This document shows positions 24,870 to 33,532 of a stretch of 53,914 nucleotides of DNA, piece after piece. Position 1 is the first letter of the stretch, and every line of letters starts with the position of its first letter. Location: positions 1-53,914 of the forward strand of contig PDLQ01000032.1 in assembly GCA_002591745.1 (NCBI GenBank). Reading direction: 5' to 3'. The notes beneath the pieces are model-generated. The model saw only the letters and a program-made list of their open reading frames with translations. It was not told the DNA's origin and made no database searches. Position numbers and translations under genes: made by a program. This DNA is from Lewinellaceae bacterium SD302 (lineage in GTDB: Bacteria > Bacteroidota > Bacteroidia > Chitinophagales > Saprospiraceae).

Positions 24870-26204
24870 TTAATACAAAAACCGCTCCAAATCAGCCCCC
24901 ACCATATTTTGCAAGGTCGCCAGCGCCAGGTCCTTGGCGGCATCGGCGTTGAAGCCTTTATCCATATAGTGGTCTTCCAGCAATACCTGGGTCTGGTAGT
25001 AAGCCAGACGGAAAGCGCTATGCATATGAGCATGTACAGGGTCTTCGGCGGCCCAGTTGCCGAGGTTGGCCCAGAGGGTTTCACTCCAGCTGTTGGCCCG
25101 GGCGGTGGCCGAAGCACTCAGGGGCTGGCGGGCGGAATAGAGCTGCTGGCGGGCAGCGTAACTCTGAGCGGCCAGTTGATTGTCAGTTAGGCCACCGGCC
25201 ATGTCTTTGGATACGGCCAGCAGTACAGAGCTGGACGGCCAACGCATTACAGCGTCACCGGCCGGTACTTCCAGCAGTGGCACCAATGCACGGTATTTTT
25301 TCAGATCATGCTGGCCTGCGAAAGCCTGGTCGTAAGCAGCTTGGGTGCCACCACCGTAATAGCCATCTACCTGGCCGGTGTAGAATCCTTTCTCCTTCAG
25401 CACGGTTTGCAGCCGGGTAGCGCTTTCCCGTTTGAAACGGCCGCGAATATTTGGTAGGTTGGCGGCGGGAAGGGTAGTGCCCGGGGCAACGACGTTGCCA
25501 GTACTTGGAGGAGTGGTGGGTACGCCATTGTAAGTGTTCGGTGCAGAGTTGCCAGGGTAAACCACGCCGGCCTGAGGCTGCTGCACACCAGTATTGTCGT
25601 AAGTGGCCGGGTTGTTGTTCACCGGTTGTTGCTGCGGATTGAGCTGAATCGGAATCAGTGGTTCTTTTACCCCGGTTTCAAAAGCCCCGATGGGAATAAG
25701 ACGATTAAAATCGATGGTTTTTACGAAAGCATCCTTATAACCCATACTGCGCACGGAAGGCAGTGCGGCCTGAGCGGCGGCCACGTCGGCATAGGCGCCC
25801 GTCATCACTTTTAGTTTATCATCCACATTTTCCACAAAGATGTTGCCCACCTTTCCCATATCTACCCAGTCGATCGGGCTGCTCAGCAGTTTGGTGGCCA
25901 TCTGAATAACGGCTACACTACGGCCGGGCGGGCGTTGCAGAACGCGGGCGTTACGAAAACCTCGGGCGCGCAGTTGCATCGACAAAGTTTCGGCCTTGTT
26001 CAAATCTTCAAAAGTGCCCAGGTATACCTGATGGACGTTGTCGCCAATCTTACTGCCATAGACAAAACCCAATGGCTTTATTTCGGCGAAATCGCCCTGA
26101 TCGGCATCCTGAAAGGCACCTACTTCCACGGTATATTGCGCTTGGGCGGTCAGGACGGTGAAAAGCCCGCAACAGAGCAGGCAAAGGGTTAAAAAGCGGG
26201 TCAT
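24870..26204 (-). CDS. Exported SPOR-domain protein with peptidoglycan-binding-like region
   Basis: 444 residues. The signal peptide MTRFLTLCLLCCGLFTVLTAQAQ sets the start at 26204. Two SPOR-like modules follow (YTVEVGAFQDADQGDF..VYLGTFEDLNKAETL and VGNIFVENVDDKLKVMTGAY), then a Gln/Asn/Pro-rich linker (about 190-265) and a putative peptidoglycan-binding type 1 helix bundle (LQTVLKEKGFYTGQVDGYYGGGTQAAYDQ). The C-terminal helical region of about 130 residues is unrecognised. SPOR domains bind denuded septal glycan, so an envelope or division-site role is inferred. It is divergent from the sigma factor operon. Confidence 0.8.
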   Translation of the reverse strand: MTRFLTLCLLCCGLFTVLTAQAQYTVEVGAFQDADQGDFAEIKPLGFVYGSKIGDNVHQVYLGTFEDLNKAETLSMQLRARGFRNARVLQRPPGRSVAVIQMATKLLSSPIDWVDMGKVGNIFVENVDDKLKVMTGAYADVAAAQAALPSVRSMGYKDAFVKTIDFNRLIPIGAFETGVKEPLIPIQLNPQQQPVNNNPATYDNTGVQQPQAGVVYPGNSAPNTYNGVPTTPPSTGNVVAPGTTLPAANLPNIRGRFKRESATRLQTVLKEKGFYTGQVDGYYGGGTQAAYDQAFAGQHDLKKYRALVPLLEVPAGDAVMRWPSSSVLLAVSKDMAGGLTDNQLAAQSYAARQQLYSARQPLSASATARANSWSETLWANLGNWAAEDPVHAHMHSAFRLAYYQTQVLLEDHYMDKGFNADAAKDLALATLQNMVGADLERFLY

Positions 26205-26278
26205 AAGACTAATTTTGGTATCAATTGTTGACAGGTAAACGCATGAAGGGGGATTGTTCTTGTAGAATATCAAAAAAG

Positions 26279-26384
26279 ACGCTAGATATCAGACACCAGA
26301 GACTCGATCAAGGAGTGTTAATGAGGATATCCAGCATCCAGCATCCAGTATCTAGTGTCTTTTTGACTTCAAAGTAGCAATGCT
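26279..26384. repeat. Inverted word cluster ending in GCTACTTTG copy 8
   Basis: The left half GACGCTAGATATCAGACACC is inverted and degenerate against the right half ATCCAGCATCCAGCATCCAG, then TATCTAGTGTC. Then comes GACTTCAAAGTAGCAATGCT (core 26370-26378 on minus). The words CTAGAT, CCAG and AGACAC are shared with the element at 17526-17646. The repeat reads toward the SPOR gene, 166 bp before its start. Confidence 0.65.
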
Positions 26385-26455
26385 AAATATCTAACTTCAA
26401 TCGTTAAACCTTCGTACAGACCAACGGTCCAACCCTTGTAGCTAAGAAAAATTCA

Positions 26456-27022
26456 TTGACTATTTCCCTTCACGCTCAGCATCCGGACCGGGAATTACGC
26501 CTGGCACTCACCGATCCTCGCCAAAAGGAACGGGCGTTCAGAGAATTGGTAGACACTTACGGACCCAGACTCCACGCCCACATCCTACGCATGGTACATC
26601 TGAGTGCGGATGCCGACGACGTATTGCAAAATACCCTGGTGAAAGCTTACCGGGGTATGGAAAAATACCGTGGCGACAGCAAGTTGTACACCTGGTTGTA
26701 CCGCATCGCGAGCAACGAAAGCCTGAACTGGCTGGACAAACGTCGCCGCCGCCTCTCTGTCACACCTGAACAGGAAGGAAACTGGGTGGATGAAAAACTT
26801 CGTGCCGAGCCTTATTTCGATGGAGATGAAGCCCAGCGCAAATTACAGGCGGCTATCGCCGGCTTGCCGGATAAGCAACGTCTGGTGTTTAACCTGCGTT
26901 ACTTCGATGAAATGCCCTACCAGGAAATGAGCGATACCCTTGGTACTTCCGTGGGCGGGCTCAAAGCCAGCTATCACCTGGCGGCGAAAAAAATCAGTGC
27001 TCAACTGCTACAAAATGAATAA
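26456..27022 (+). CDS. ECF-type RNA polymerase sigma factor
   Basis: 188 residues. Region 2 (RMVHLSADADDVLQNTLVKAYRGMEKYRGDSKLYTWLYRIASNESLNWLDKRRR) and region 4 (LPDKQRLVFNLRYFDEMPYQEMSDTLGTSVGGLKASYHLAAKKI, a helix-turn-helix) are clear; regions 1 and 3 are absent, as in sigma-24 types. The only suitable start is TTG at 26456; the next in-frame ATG would delete half of region 2. It leads a three-gene operon with a probable anti-sigma factor and an exported LTxxQ protein, so it probably answers an envelope signal (inference). Confidence 0.92.
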   Translation: MTISLHAQHPDRELRLALTDPRQKERAFRELVDTYGPRLHAHILRMVHLSADADDVLQNTLVKAYRGMEKYRGDSKLYTWLYRIASNESLNWLDKRRRRLSVTPEQEGNWVDEKLRAEPYFDGDEAQRKLQAAIAGLPDKQRLVFNLRYFDEMPYQEMSDTLGTSVGGLKASYHLAAKKISAQLLQNE

Positions 27023-27040
27023 CCTGCTTTAATTACTTCC

Positions 27041-27439
27041 ATGAAACCAATTAAAGAACAAGACGAGTTACCCGAACTGCTGCGCAAAATGCAGGCAGGC
27101 GGTGATGGCTTTCGCCAGCCATCCGTGGATTACTTCGAGGGGCTTGGCGAACGCATCGTTGCGGATGAAAGAAAAGTCCGTACCCTCGGCTCGAGACCCA
27201 ATCGCCGCTGGCTGCTGGGAGTGGCCGCTGCGGCGATGATCTGTTTAATGGCGGTATTCAGTTTCTTACGGCCTTCCACAGGCTTGCCTGCTACTTCGAA
27301 GAATAATACTGAAGTGGTTGCCAATACCAGTTGGGAAGACCAGATCGACGAACTGGAAACCGGTGAAATCGAAGAGTACATCGACGCTAATATTCTGGAT
27401 TTTGACCTGGAATTACTGGCCGAGGATGTTATTAATTAA
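27041..27439 (+). CDS. Probable anti-sigma factor, single-pass membrane protein
   Basis: 132 residues: a charged cytoplasmic N-terminus of about 65 residues (KEQDELPELLRKMQAGGDGF), one membrane helix (WLLGVAAAAMICLMAVFSFL), and a short acidic outside tail (EDQIDELETGEIEEYIDANI). No zinc-binding HxxxCxxC motif of the ZAS type is present. Assignment rests on position, 18 bp after the sigma gene, and topology. The motif pattern EYIDANIxDFDLELLAE-like at the end is familiar from similar Bacteroidota loci. Confidence 0.7.
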   Translation: MKPIKEQDELPELLRKMQAGGDGFRQPSVDYFEGLGERIVADERKVRTLGSRPNRRWLLGVAAAAMICLMAVFSFLRPSTGLPATSKNNTEVVANTSWEDQIDELETGEIEEYIDANILDFDLELLAEDVIN

Positions 27440-27449
27440 GAACTTTATC

Positions 27450-27974
27450 ATGCAACGAATCATAAAATTGTTAGCTGTGTTTTCGCTGGTGTTTTTAACC
27501 GGATTTGCTCTGCAAGCTCAGCCGGGTGGCGAAGACCGTGAACTCGGAGGCAAACAGAATTTTGAACGGATCAAATCGGCTCGCCAAGCCTTTATCACCG
27601 AACGGTTGGAACTGACCGAAGCGGAAGCGGCGGAGTTTTTTCCCGTTTTCTGGGAGTATGAAGAGCAACTACATGCCCTGATGCAGGAAGGTAAATCCGA
27701 CCGGAAAGAACGCCGGCAACGTAGTAATGTCGAAGATTCTGAGCCTGTGAGCGAAGCCGATGCCCGACGTCAGATCGAAGCCCAACTCGATCGAATGGAT
27801 CGAATGCACACCATCAAAACGAACTCGACGAGAGCCTACCTTAAGATCCTTCCCGCCGCCAAACTGATTGGACTGGAAAGTGCCAACCGGGATTTTCGCC
27901 GGGAATTAGTAGAACGCCTCCGGCAGCGACGGGGCGAGCGTGGCCGTAGAAGTAATGATGACCGAGGGGAATAA
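27450..27974 (+). CDS. Exported LTxxQ/Spy-like stress protein
   Basis: 174 residues. The signal peptide MQRIIKLLAVFSLVFLTGFALQAQ sets the start at 27450. The body is helical and highly charged, with two LTxxQ-like segments: ERLELTEAEAAEFFPVFWEYEEQL, and LKILPAAKLIGLESANRDFRREL. It resembles the CpxP/Spy/zinc-resistance family of periplasmic chaperone-like sensors. The end is Arg-rich (RQRRGERGRR). It is the third gene of the sigma operon, beginning 10 bp after the putative anti-sigma gene, and may feed back on it (inference). Confidence 0.75.
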   Translation: MQRIIKLLAVFSLVFLTGFALQAQPGGEDRELGGKQNFERIKSARQAFITERLELTEAEAAEFFPVFWEYEEQLHALMQEGKSDRKERRQRSNVEDSEPVSEADARRQIEAQLDRMDRMHTIKTNSTRAYLKILPAAKLIGLESANRDFRRELVERLRQRRGERGRRSNDDRGE

Positions 27975-28030
27975 AAACTGGGCAAAATCAAAAAACCGCC
28001 CGCCTAAGCAACTTTACAAGCCATAAAGTG

Positions 28031-28038
28031 TATTTTAG
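28031..28038 (+). promoter_or_regulatory. Putative -7 box TATTTTAG
   Basis: Third copy of the TATTTTAG octamer placed before a gene start, 55 nt before the ATG at 28094. Confidence 0.4.
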
Positions 28039-28093
28039 AGCCGAGTGGTAGCCAATGGTCCAGGAGACTACGCTACCGCCTCTCTATCCCTAT

Positions 28094-29506
28094 ATGAGCA
28101 ATCAGCACAACAACCGGCGCGAGCGCGCGCTGCAAAAGTTGGCCGCCAGATTTGAGGCCAATAGCCTGAAAGGGCAAGAAATTTTTCTGAGCGAAGAAGA
28201 ATACGAAGACCTTTTGTCCTACTACTTCGGTATGGAGGACTTCGACCGTGCCCTGTCAGTTGCCGATCAGGCGAGTGGGCAGTATCGGTTCACTCCCGAA
28301 TTCTATAAGTGGAAAGCATTACTTCACAAGATCAATGCCCACGAAGAAGCCGCTCTGGCCGCCCTGGACCAATTGAGCATCTACGCCCCGGCCGACTATG
28401 AAAGTCTGGTTCTCCGGCTGGAAATTCTGGTTCACTTCGATCATCGCGATGATGCCCGTGCCACCCTGGATCAACTGACCCCGATGGCCGAGTACCCGGA
28501 TCAGCGCAGTGGCTTGATTTTTTACGATGGCGTATTACTGCTCTTCGACGGCCAGATCAAAGAGGCTTACACCGCCTTTACCGAAGCGATTCGCCTGGAC
28601 CCCTGGCAAGAAGCTTCCCTGGCGGAGTTGCTGGACAATGAAGTCTTTAATAAATACCGCCCCCGCCTGGCCGGCTTGTTGGCCGAACTGACCAATGAAA
28701 ATCCTTTCAACGATCTGATCTGGTTTTATCTGGGCCTCGTGCGTAACGAGTTGGGAGAGGACATCGCTGCGCTTGAATCTTATGGCTATGCCCTGGCCCT
28801 GAATGACAGCCGCCCTGACTACCTGCTGGAATACGCCGATAAGTTGTTCGACCTGGAACGCTTCGAGCAGGCCCTGGGCATTTACCAACGTTATCTCAAA
28901 CTACCGGAAGCCGAGCAGTCCTATGAGACTAATATGAGGATGGGCCGCAGCTATCAATTACTGGAACGCTACGAAGAAGCAAAGAACTGCTTTTTATCAG
29001 CCCTGGAGGTAGAGCCTGGCATGTATGATATCTACCAGCACCTCGCTGAATGCTGTGTCGCAGAGAACAAGTGGGGTATGGCGACCCATTACTACGAACG
29101 TGCCGTAGGCTGCGAAAATACTTCGGCCGATTGTTGGCTTGGTCTGGCTTGCTGCAGCGTGACCACCAACGAGCCCCAACGGGCCGAGGAAGCTTTTCTC
29201 AAGGCCCTCAAAATGCAGCCTACCCGCAGCGATGCCCACGTAACTTACGCATTGTTCCTGGTGGAGCAAGGCCGCGAACGAGAAGCCCTCAGTGTTATCG
29301 AAAATGCCCGCGATAATTACTACGATGCTGCCCTGGCCTACGGTGCGGTGGCCGTCAACCTGGTGAGTAACCGCCGGCGCGAGGCCCTGACCTTTCTCTC
29401 TGAAGCGCTCAGCACTTTTTACGAAGAGCACGTCTATCTGCTGGAATGGTGCCCGGAACTCATGGACGATTCGGAGATCGTGGCGATGTTACAACTTTAT
29501 AAGTAG
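28094..29506 (+). CDS. TPR-repeat protein
   Basis: 470 residues with no signal peptide or membrane segment. At least ten helix-turn-helix tetratricopeptide units are visible, for example DFDRALSVADQASGQYRFTP, IKEAYTAFTEAIRLDPW, DIAALESYGYALALNDSRPD, YEEAKNCFLSALEVEPGM and PQRAEEAFLKALKMQPTR. TPR domains are protein-interaction scaffolds; the partner is unknown. ATG 28094 (MSNQHNNRRERALQKLAARF) is preferred over a frame extension 39 bases upstream because the charged helix typical of such proteins begins there. Confidence 0.88.
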   Translation: MSNQHNNRRERALQKLAARFEANSLKGQEIFLSEEEYEDLLSYYFGMEDFDRALSVADQASGQYRFTPEFYKWKALLHKINAHEEAALAALDQLSIYAPADYESLVLRLEILVHFDHRDDARATLDQLTPMAEYPDQRSGLIFYDGVLLLFDGQIKEAYTAFTEAIRLDPWQEASLAELLDNEVFNKYRPRLAGLLAELTNENPFNDLIWFYLGLVRNELGEDIAALESYGYALALNDSRPDYLLEYADKLFDLERFEQALGIYQRYLKLPEAEQSYETNMRMGRSYQLLERYEEAKNCFLSALEVEPGMYDIYQHLAECCVAENKWGMATHYYERAVGCENTSADCWLGLACCSVTTNEPQRAEEAFLKALKMQPTRSDAHVTYALFLVEQGREREALSVIENARDNYYDAALAYGAVAVNLVSNRRREALTFLSEALSTFYEEHVYLLEWCPELMDDSEIVAMLQLYK

Positions 29507-29520
29507 GATTGCCGGTGGTT

Positions 29521-29700
29521 TTTAAGACGTTCGGCTTCGCCTCTCTTTTGGACGTCGCAAGCGACTCTTGGACGCTTTGCTTTTAGACGCTCGTTCCTCA
29601 CTTTTGGAGGTGGGCTTAAGGATAAACAGTAAGTGCCCAAAAGATTGCTTAAGCAATCGTCCAAAAGGGCTTTAGCCCGTCCAAAAGCCGGAGGCGTCCA
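29521..29700. repeat. Array of CCAAAAG words with palindromic spacers
   Basis: The left half has units of the form CTTTTGGACG followed by short words (TTCGGCTTCGCC, TCGCAAGCGA, CTTTGC, CTCGTTCCTCA). The right half has the inverse unit GTCCAAAAG followed by palindromes GATTGCTTAAGCAATC and GGGCTTTAGCCC, then CCGGAGGC. It fills the space between the convergent TPR gene and rbfA, and may also act as a terminator. Confidence 0.7.
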
Positions 29701-29701
29701 C

Positions 29702-30076
29702 TTACTCTTCTTCCCCCATTTGCCCTTCCTTGTACAGGCGATCGAACATAGTGTTCACCTTGTACATCTCGTCCAGGGTTTCGTCTTCGTAGTAGCTCAT
29801 TTCGGGTAAGCGACGCAGGTGGCGTTTTACGCGATTGGCCATAGCTTGCTTGAGGCGCTGTTGCTCCTCCTCCATCATCAGCAGGACTTCCTGTTTGTTT
29901 TCGGTGTTCCAGATGCTGAGGTAGATTTTGGCTACACTCATGTCGGGGGCCACTTTTACTTCGGTAACGGTCACCAGCGGCTTGGCACCATACACGTAGG
30001 GGCCTTCCTGCTGAAGAACCAGGCTAAAATTGCGCTTGATGATCTCGGCAACCTGCCGTTGTCTTTTACTTTCCAT
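29702..30076 (-). CDS. rbfA: Ribosome-binding factor A
   Basis: 124 residues. MESKRQRQVAEIIKRNFSLVLQQEG, the beta strand VTVTEVKVAPDMSVAKIYLSIW and RVKRHLRRLPEMSYYEDETLDEM (the AR/RHLRxxPxLxFxxD motif region) identify RbfA, a KH-type factor that matures the 30S subunit near 16S rRNA helix 1. ATG 30076 is preferred over a start six residues upstream. It lies in the same direction as secG, 115 bp apart. Confidence 0.92.
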   Translation of the reverse strand: MESKRQRQVAEIIKRNFSLVLQQEGPYVYGAKPLVTVTEVKVAPDMSVAKIYLSIWNTENKQEVLLMMEEEQQRLKQAMANRVKRHLRRLPEMSYYEDETLDEMYKVNTMFDRLYKEGQMGEEE

Positions 30077-30191
30077 AGGGAGTTGTATAGTCAAAAAGAG
30101 GCTTTCTCGGTGGGGAGAAAACCTCTAGGGGTTCCCGCCTAAGAATGGCGGGAGTGGGGGGGATCTTGTTTACCACTAGGGTAAAGTTTCC

Positions 30192-30452
30192 TTAAAACTG
30201 GTTGGCGGGCATTTCGGTAGTTACACCGCCAATGGCCAGGGAGGCCAGAATGCACAAAACAAACAGCGTGATGGCCAGACCCCAGGTCATTTTTTCAATG
30301 AAATCAGTGGAGCGGCTGGCACCCATGATCTGATTGGCTTGGGAGCCGCCAAAGGTAGAATCGATTCCACCGCCCTTCGGGTTCTGGACGAGTACGACCA
30401 GCATGAGGAGCACACAAACGATTCCGGTCAGGATAGTTAGCAGATTGACCAT
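30192..30452 (-). CDS. secG: Preprotein translocase subunit SecG
   Basis: 86 residues, two membrane helices (LLTILTGIVCVLLMLVVLVQ and WGLAITLFVLCILASLAIG) joined by the signature NPKGGGIDSTFGGSQANQIMGASRSTDFIEK. It associates with SecYE and stimulates export. It begins 5 bp after the stop of the upstream TPR-like gene and so shares its transcript. Confidence 0.95.
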   Translation of the reverse strand: MVNLLTILTGIVCVLLMLVVLVQNPKGGGIDSTFGGSQANQIMGASRSTDFIEKMTWGLAITLFVLCILASLAIGGVTTEMPANQF

Positions 30453-30457
30453 GGGGA

Positions 30458-31459
30458 CTATAATTTTTCCTTCAATTCTTGAATAAGGCCCGCAAAGATC
30501 ACGCTTTTTTTCGGATTCTGCAAACTTAACCGCTGATACATTTTTATCGCCTTGGCGTACTGCCCTTGCCTGGTGAGCAATTTGGCCAGGGTCTCACTGG
30601 CTACCTCGTCGTGGGCGCTAACACTCTGACGGGCAATCTCTTTGAGGCGATCCCGCTCACGGTGCTTCAGTAGATCCAATTGTTTTTTACGGTGACGGCG
30701 CAGGCGCGATTTTACTTTGTCGGGGCGGTCACCATCGCTATCCGGGGCGACCAATTCCTCGATTGGCTGTGGAACGGGCGGGCGGTAGCTGGCGTAGTAG
30801 GAACGGGTAACTTCACTGATGCTGATGGCGGCGGGCAGCAAATTATCCAGGTAGTCCAGGTCGGTAATGGTGGTCCGGTTCGCTATCTCAGCAGTCTGGT
30901 CAGTTGCCGGAGTTGCTTCAGGCTCGGTAGACACAGTTTTTGTCGGGGCAGTAGTCTCGGTGATAATGCCGTCCAGATTAAAACTGTCTGCCAGGGTGGG
31001 GCCGTCGTCATCGTCGGGTAACTGGACTTCATCGGAAATGGTTTCCAGTAGCTCGTCCTCGCTCGTAACCGGAGCGGGGGGCGGATTGATTTCGGCGGCC
31101 AGGCTATTCTCCTTCGCCGCAACCTCTTCCTGGCTGTCGTTAGTAACGAAGGCGAAGTCCAGCTTATTCAGGTCGGGTAACTCCAGTCTTTCTTCTTTAG
31201 CGGCCTCTTCGCGTATGGCCTCACGGTCCAGTTCACGAATCATGTCGTGAAGGTGCTCGCGGTCGAAAGTGCGGGAGGCCAATTGCTGCAGCATTTCTTG
31301 TTGGCGGGGATGATCTTCCAGTCGGGCCTTGAGTAAAAGCAGTAACCGCAGATTAGGGGAGTAGGGGAATTCCAGTACCAGCCCCTGTAGCTCGATCAGC
31401 GGGAGTTGATAGAGCTTGGCGGGCTCTTCGAGGAAGTGTAAAAAGGTCTGACGGTTCAT
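30458..31459 (-). CDS. Hypothetical TPR-like protein encoded upstream of secG
   Basis: 333 residues. N-terminal helices (MNRQTFLHFLEEPAKLYQLPLIELQGLVLEFPYSPNLRLLLLLKARL) and a C-terminal TPR unit (LAKLLTRQGQYAKAIKMYQRLSLQNPKKS) flank a central acidic, Thr/Ala-rich disordered part (about 110-215) and a basic segment KSRLRRHRKKQLDLLKHRERDRL. No enzyme motif is visible. Gene order beside secG recurs in Bacteroidota as far as I recall, but no function is established. The start at 31459 fits; an earlier start would add 24 residues from poorly coding sequence. Confidence 0.75.
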   Translation of the reverse strand: MNRQTFLHFLEEPAKLYQLPLIELQGLVLEFPYSPNLRLLLLLKARLEDHPRQQEMLQQLASRTFDREHLHDMIRELDREAIREEAAKEERLELPDLNKLDFAFVTNDSQEEVAAKENSLAAEINPPPAPVTSEDELLETISDEVQLPDDDDGPTLADSFNLDGIITETTAPTKTVSTEPEATPATDQTAEIANRTTITDLDYLDNLLPAAISISEVTRSYYASYRPPVPQPIEELVAPDSDGDRPDKVKSRLRRHRKKQLDLLKHRERDRLKEIARQSVSAHDEVASETLAKLLTRQGQYAKAIKMYQRLSLQNPKKSVIFAGLIQELKEKL

Positions 31460-31565
31460 CTTAAACTGACACAAGATAAGACAATGATTTACATTTTGCC
31501 AGGGGGCAAACTCCGACAAAATATAAATCACGGAGGCTTATGAGATCATAATACGCGAAGCCCAA

Positions 31566-31636
31566 GGTCGAGGAACTCTGGTCCGAGGTACTCGTTAGAG
31601 CGGCTTGAATGACACTCGGACCAGAGGTCCTCGACC
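31566..31636. repeat. Long-hairpin element, copy 1
   Basis: Arms of 22 nt (31566-31587 and 31615-31636) pair with one mismatch; each begins or ends with GGTCGAGGA/CCTCGACC. The 27-nt loop starts GTACTCGTTAGAG, the same as in copy 2 at 37578-37648. It lies 107 bp upstream of the TPR-like gene. Confidence 0.85.
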
Positions 31637-31688
31637 CTGGATTCTAGACGACGCTTTTAGGTTGTACTTAAATTATCTTGAGCTAAAA

Positions 31689-31856
31689 CATTGCTACTTT
31701 GAAGCCAAAAAAGGAGAACAGAATTTGGAGTATAGAAAACAGACTGCCGCTCTCCCGTGGCCTATTATACTTGGGTGTACTTAAGGGCGGAAGTCGATAC
31801 GCTGTAATCTCACAGCCTACGACTTGGTAGGGGCGATCTCTAACAAAGTAGCAGTG
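31689..31856. repeat. 168-bp segment bounded by inverted GCTACTTTG repeats (copies 9 and 10)
   Basis: The left end is CATTGCTACTTTGAAGCC (core 31693-31701). The right end is CTAACAAAGTAGCAGTGC (core 31844-31852 on minus). The interior is non-coding and shows no clear tandem words. It lies just after the stop of the symporter gene. Confidence 0.7.
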
Positions 31857-31864
31857 CCCGCGAA

Positions 31865-33433
31865 CTAACTGAAAATTACGTGCAAAGCAACGAGTGACAA
31901 GCCAAGTCCTACGCCCAGCCACTTTACGTCCCTACTTTGAGCGGTAAATAAATTCGATAGAGGTCGCCAACGAGCGGACTTTTTACCCGCCAACAACTGC
32001 CCTAGTACTTGGAACAAAAGGAAAATGACTACGATCACCAAACCTGCCCTGACGAAATAATTCATCTCCGGCAACCACCACTTAAAGAACAGGTTCAAAG
32101 GTGCCGAAGCCAGAAAAGCGGCAAGGGTAATATTGGGTGCCGGCGCTAGCAAAAGCACCGCCGAGCAGATGAGTACTACGATGCCGCAGTTGACGTAATA
32201 ACGAATTTCGTTGAGCGTATGGGTGAAAGCCGCCCCCGAATCGGCGAATTTGATGGACATGAAGACCAATCCCATCGTGATGCCCGTGCAGAGAGTGAGC
32301 AGGATCGTGCGGCGGCCGCTGCGGACCAGTTCCGTATCGGTGGCTTGGGGTTTGAGGTAGCGGCCGTAGACGTCGATACTCCAAAGGGTGGCCAGGGAGT
32401 TGAAGGTGGAATCTACCGTACTCATCAGACTGGCGAAGAGGGCGCAGAGGATGATGCCCTTCAGACCGGTGGGCAAATAAGTATCGACGAGGTAGGGGAA
32501 AGCCATGTCTGGGTCGCTCAGTCCGTTCTGTCCCAAGATACCGAAGAGCGCGATGCCCGGCACAATGATGATGACGGCCATCAAGTACTTGGTGAGGCCA
32601 CCGGCCATGAGCCCGATCTGGGCTTCCCGCAGATTCTTGGCGGCCAGACTACGCTGGATGACGGTCTGGTTAGCGCACCAGTAGTTGATGTTGAGGAAGA
32701 AAAGGCCGAAGAGGTGGGTCCACGGCAGCTTTTCGTGGTCGGCTGCCAAGTGGAGGTGCATTCGTTCCGGGGTCTTGACGTAGAGCTGCTCCCAGCCGCC
32801 GAGATGATGAATAGCTACCCCGGTGATGATAATGCCGCCGGTGACCAGGATCGCGAACTGGATCACGTCCGTCTTTACCACCGCGGCCAGCCCGCCGAAG
32901 TAGGTGTAGATGGCAGAGAAGACGCCCAGTCCGATGATCAGCGCCGTCACCCGCCAGAGCCGGTCTTCGCTGATGAAAGTAAAATAATCCCCAAAGACCA
33001 GTTCCGCCGCGTAGGCACCCCAGAACAAGGCTCCGCCCAGGGTGACGGTGGCAAAGAGTGCCATATTGGCAATGCTGTAAGCCAAAGCTACTTTTTGCCC
33101 CAATCGCTTCTCAATAAATTGAGTGATGGTAGTAATGCCCTGTCGTAGATAAAGCGGAACGAAGACAAAAGCAGCCAGTAGAATCCCTTGTACCGCGTTG
33201 ATCTCCAAATTCGCCTGAGCCAGACCATAGAGATAGGCCGAGCCCATCATCCCCAAAAACTGGTAGCCCTGGACATTGGTGGCGATGGTAGACATGGCGA
33301 TGCTGGGCCAGCGCAGATTACGGGAGGAGAGGAAGTAGTCGTCGGCCGTCAGTTTGGTTTTGGTATCGCGTCCACGCAGGGCCACCAGCATGATGATGGC
33401 GAAGTAGGCGGCTACGATGAGGAGGTCTAGCAT
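31865..33433 (-). CDS. Sodium:solute symporter (SSS family)
   Basis: 522 residues with about 13-14 membrane helices. RGRDTKTKLTADDYFLSSRNLRWPSIAMSTIATNVQGYQFLG contains the unwound TM1 region of SSS transporters. ITTITQFIEKRLG, INYWCANQTVIQRSLAAKN and LMSTVDSTFNSLATLWSIDVYGRYL (sodium-site Ser/Thr) are further family signatures. Substrate (sugar, sialic acid, proline or similar) is not decidable; the NYWCTNQ-type motif is common in SGLT-like sugar carriers. It lies 99 bp downstream of the LytTR regulator in the same direction, so it may be its target or operon partner. Confidence 0.9.
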   Translation of the reverse strand: MLDLLIVAAYFAIIMLVALRGRDTKTKLTADDYFLSSRNLRWPSIAMSTIATNVQGYQFLGMMGSAYLYGLAQANLEINAVQGILLAAFVFVPLYLRQGITTITQFIEKRLGQKVALAYSIANMALFATVTLGGALFWGAYAAELVFGDYFTFISEDRLWRVTALIIGLGVFSAIYTYFGGLAAVVKTDVIQFAILVTGGIIITGVAIHHLGGWEQLYVKTPERMHLHLAADHEKLPWTHLFGLFFLNINYWCANQTVIQRSLAAKNLREAQIGLMAGGLTKYLMAVIIIVPGIALFGILGQNGLSDPDMAFPYLVDTYLPTGLKGIILCALFASLMSTVDSTFNSLATLWSIDVYGRYLKPQATDTELVRSGRRTILLTLCTGITMGLVFMSIKFADSGAAFTHTLNEIRYYVNCGIVVLICSAVLLLAPAPNITLAAFLASAPLNLFFKWWLPEMNYFVRAGLVIVVIFLLFQVLGQLLAGKKSARWRPLSNLFTAQSRDVKWLGVGLGLSLVALHVIFS

Positions 33434-33532
33434 TGGTTTGGTGGTCTTACGGGCTTCGCTGTGCTTCCGTCGATGATAAGCATGTGCTGGGTAAGATATA
33501 AATCCATTTTTTAAGTTCCCAGACCCAAAACT

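Noticed and set aside
29521-29700. CCAAAAG array as a CRISPR
   Set aside because: Repeat words are only 7-9 bp, change orientation halfway, and the spacers are themselves palindromes.
32219-33148. Long plus-strand open frame opposite the sodium symporter
   Set aside because: Antisense shadow; no membrane or domain pattern, while the minus frame matches SSS throughout.
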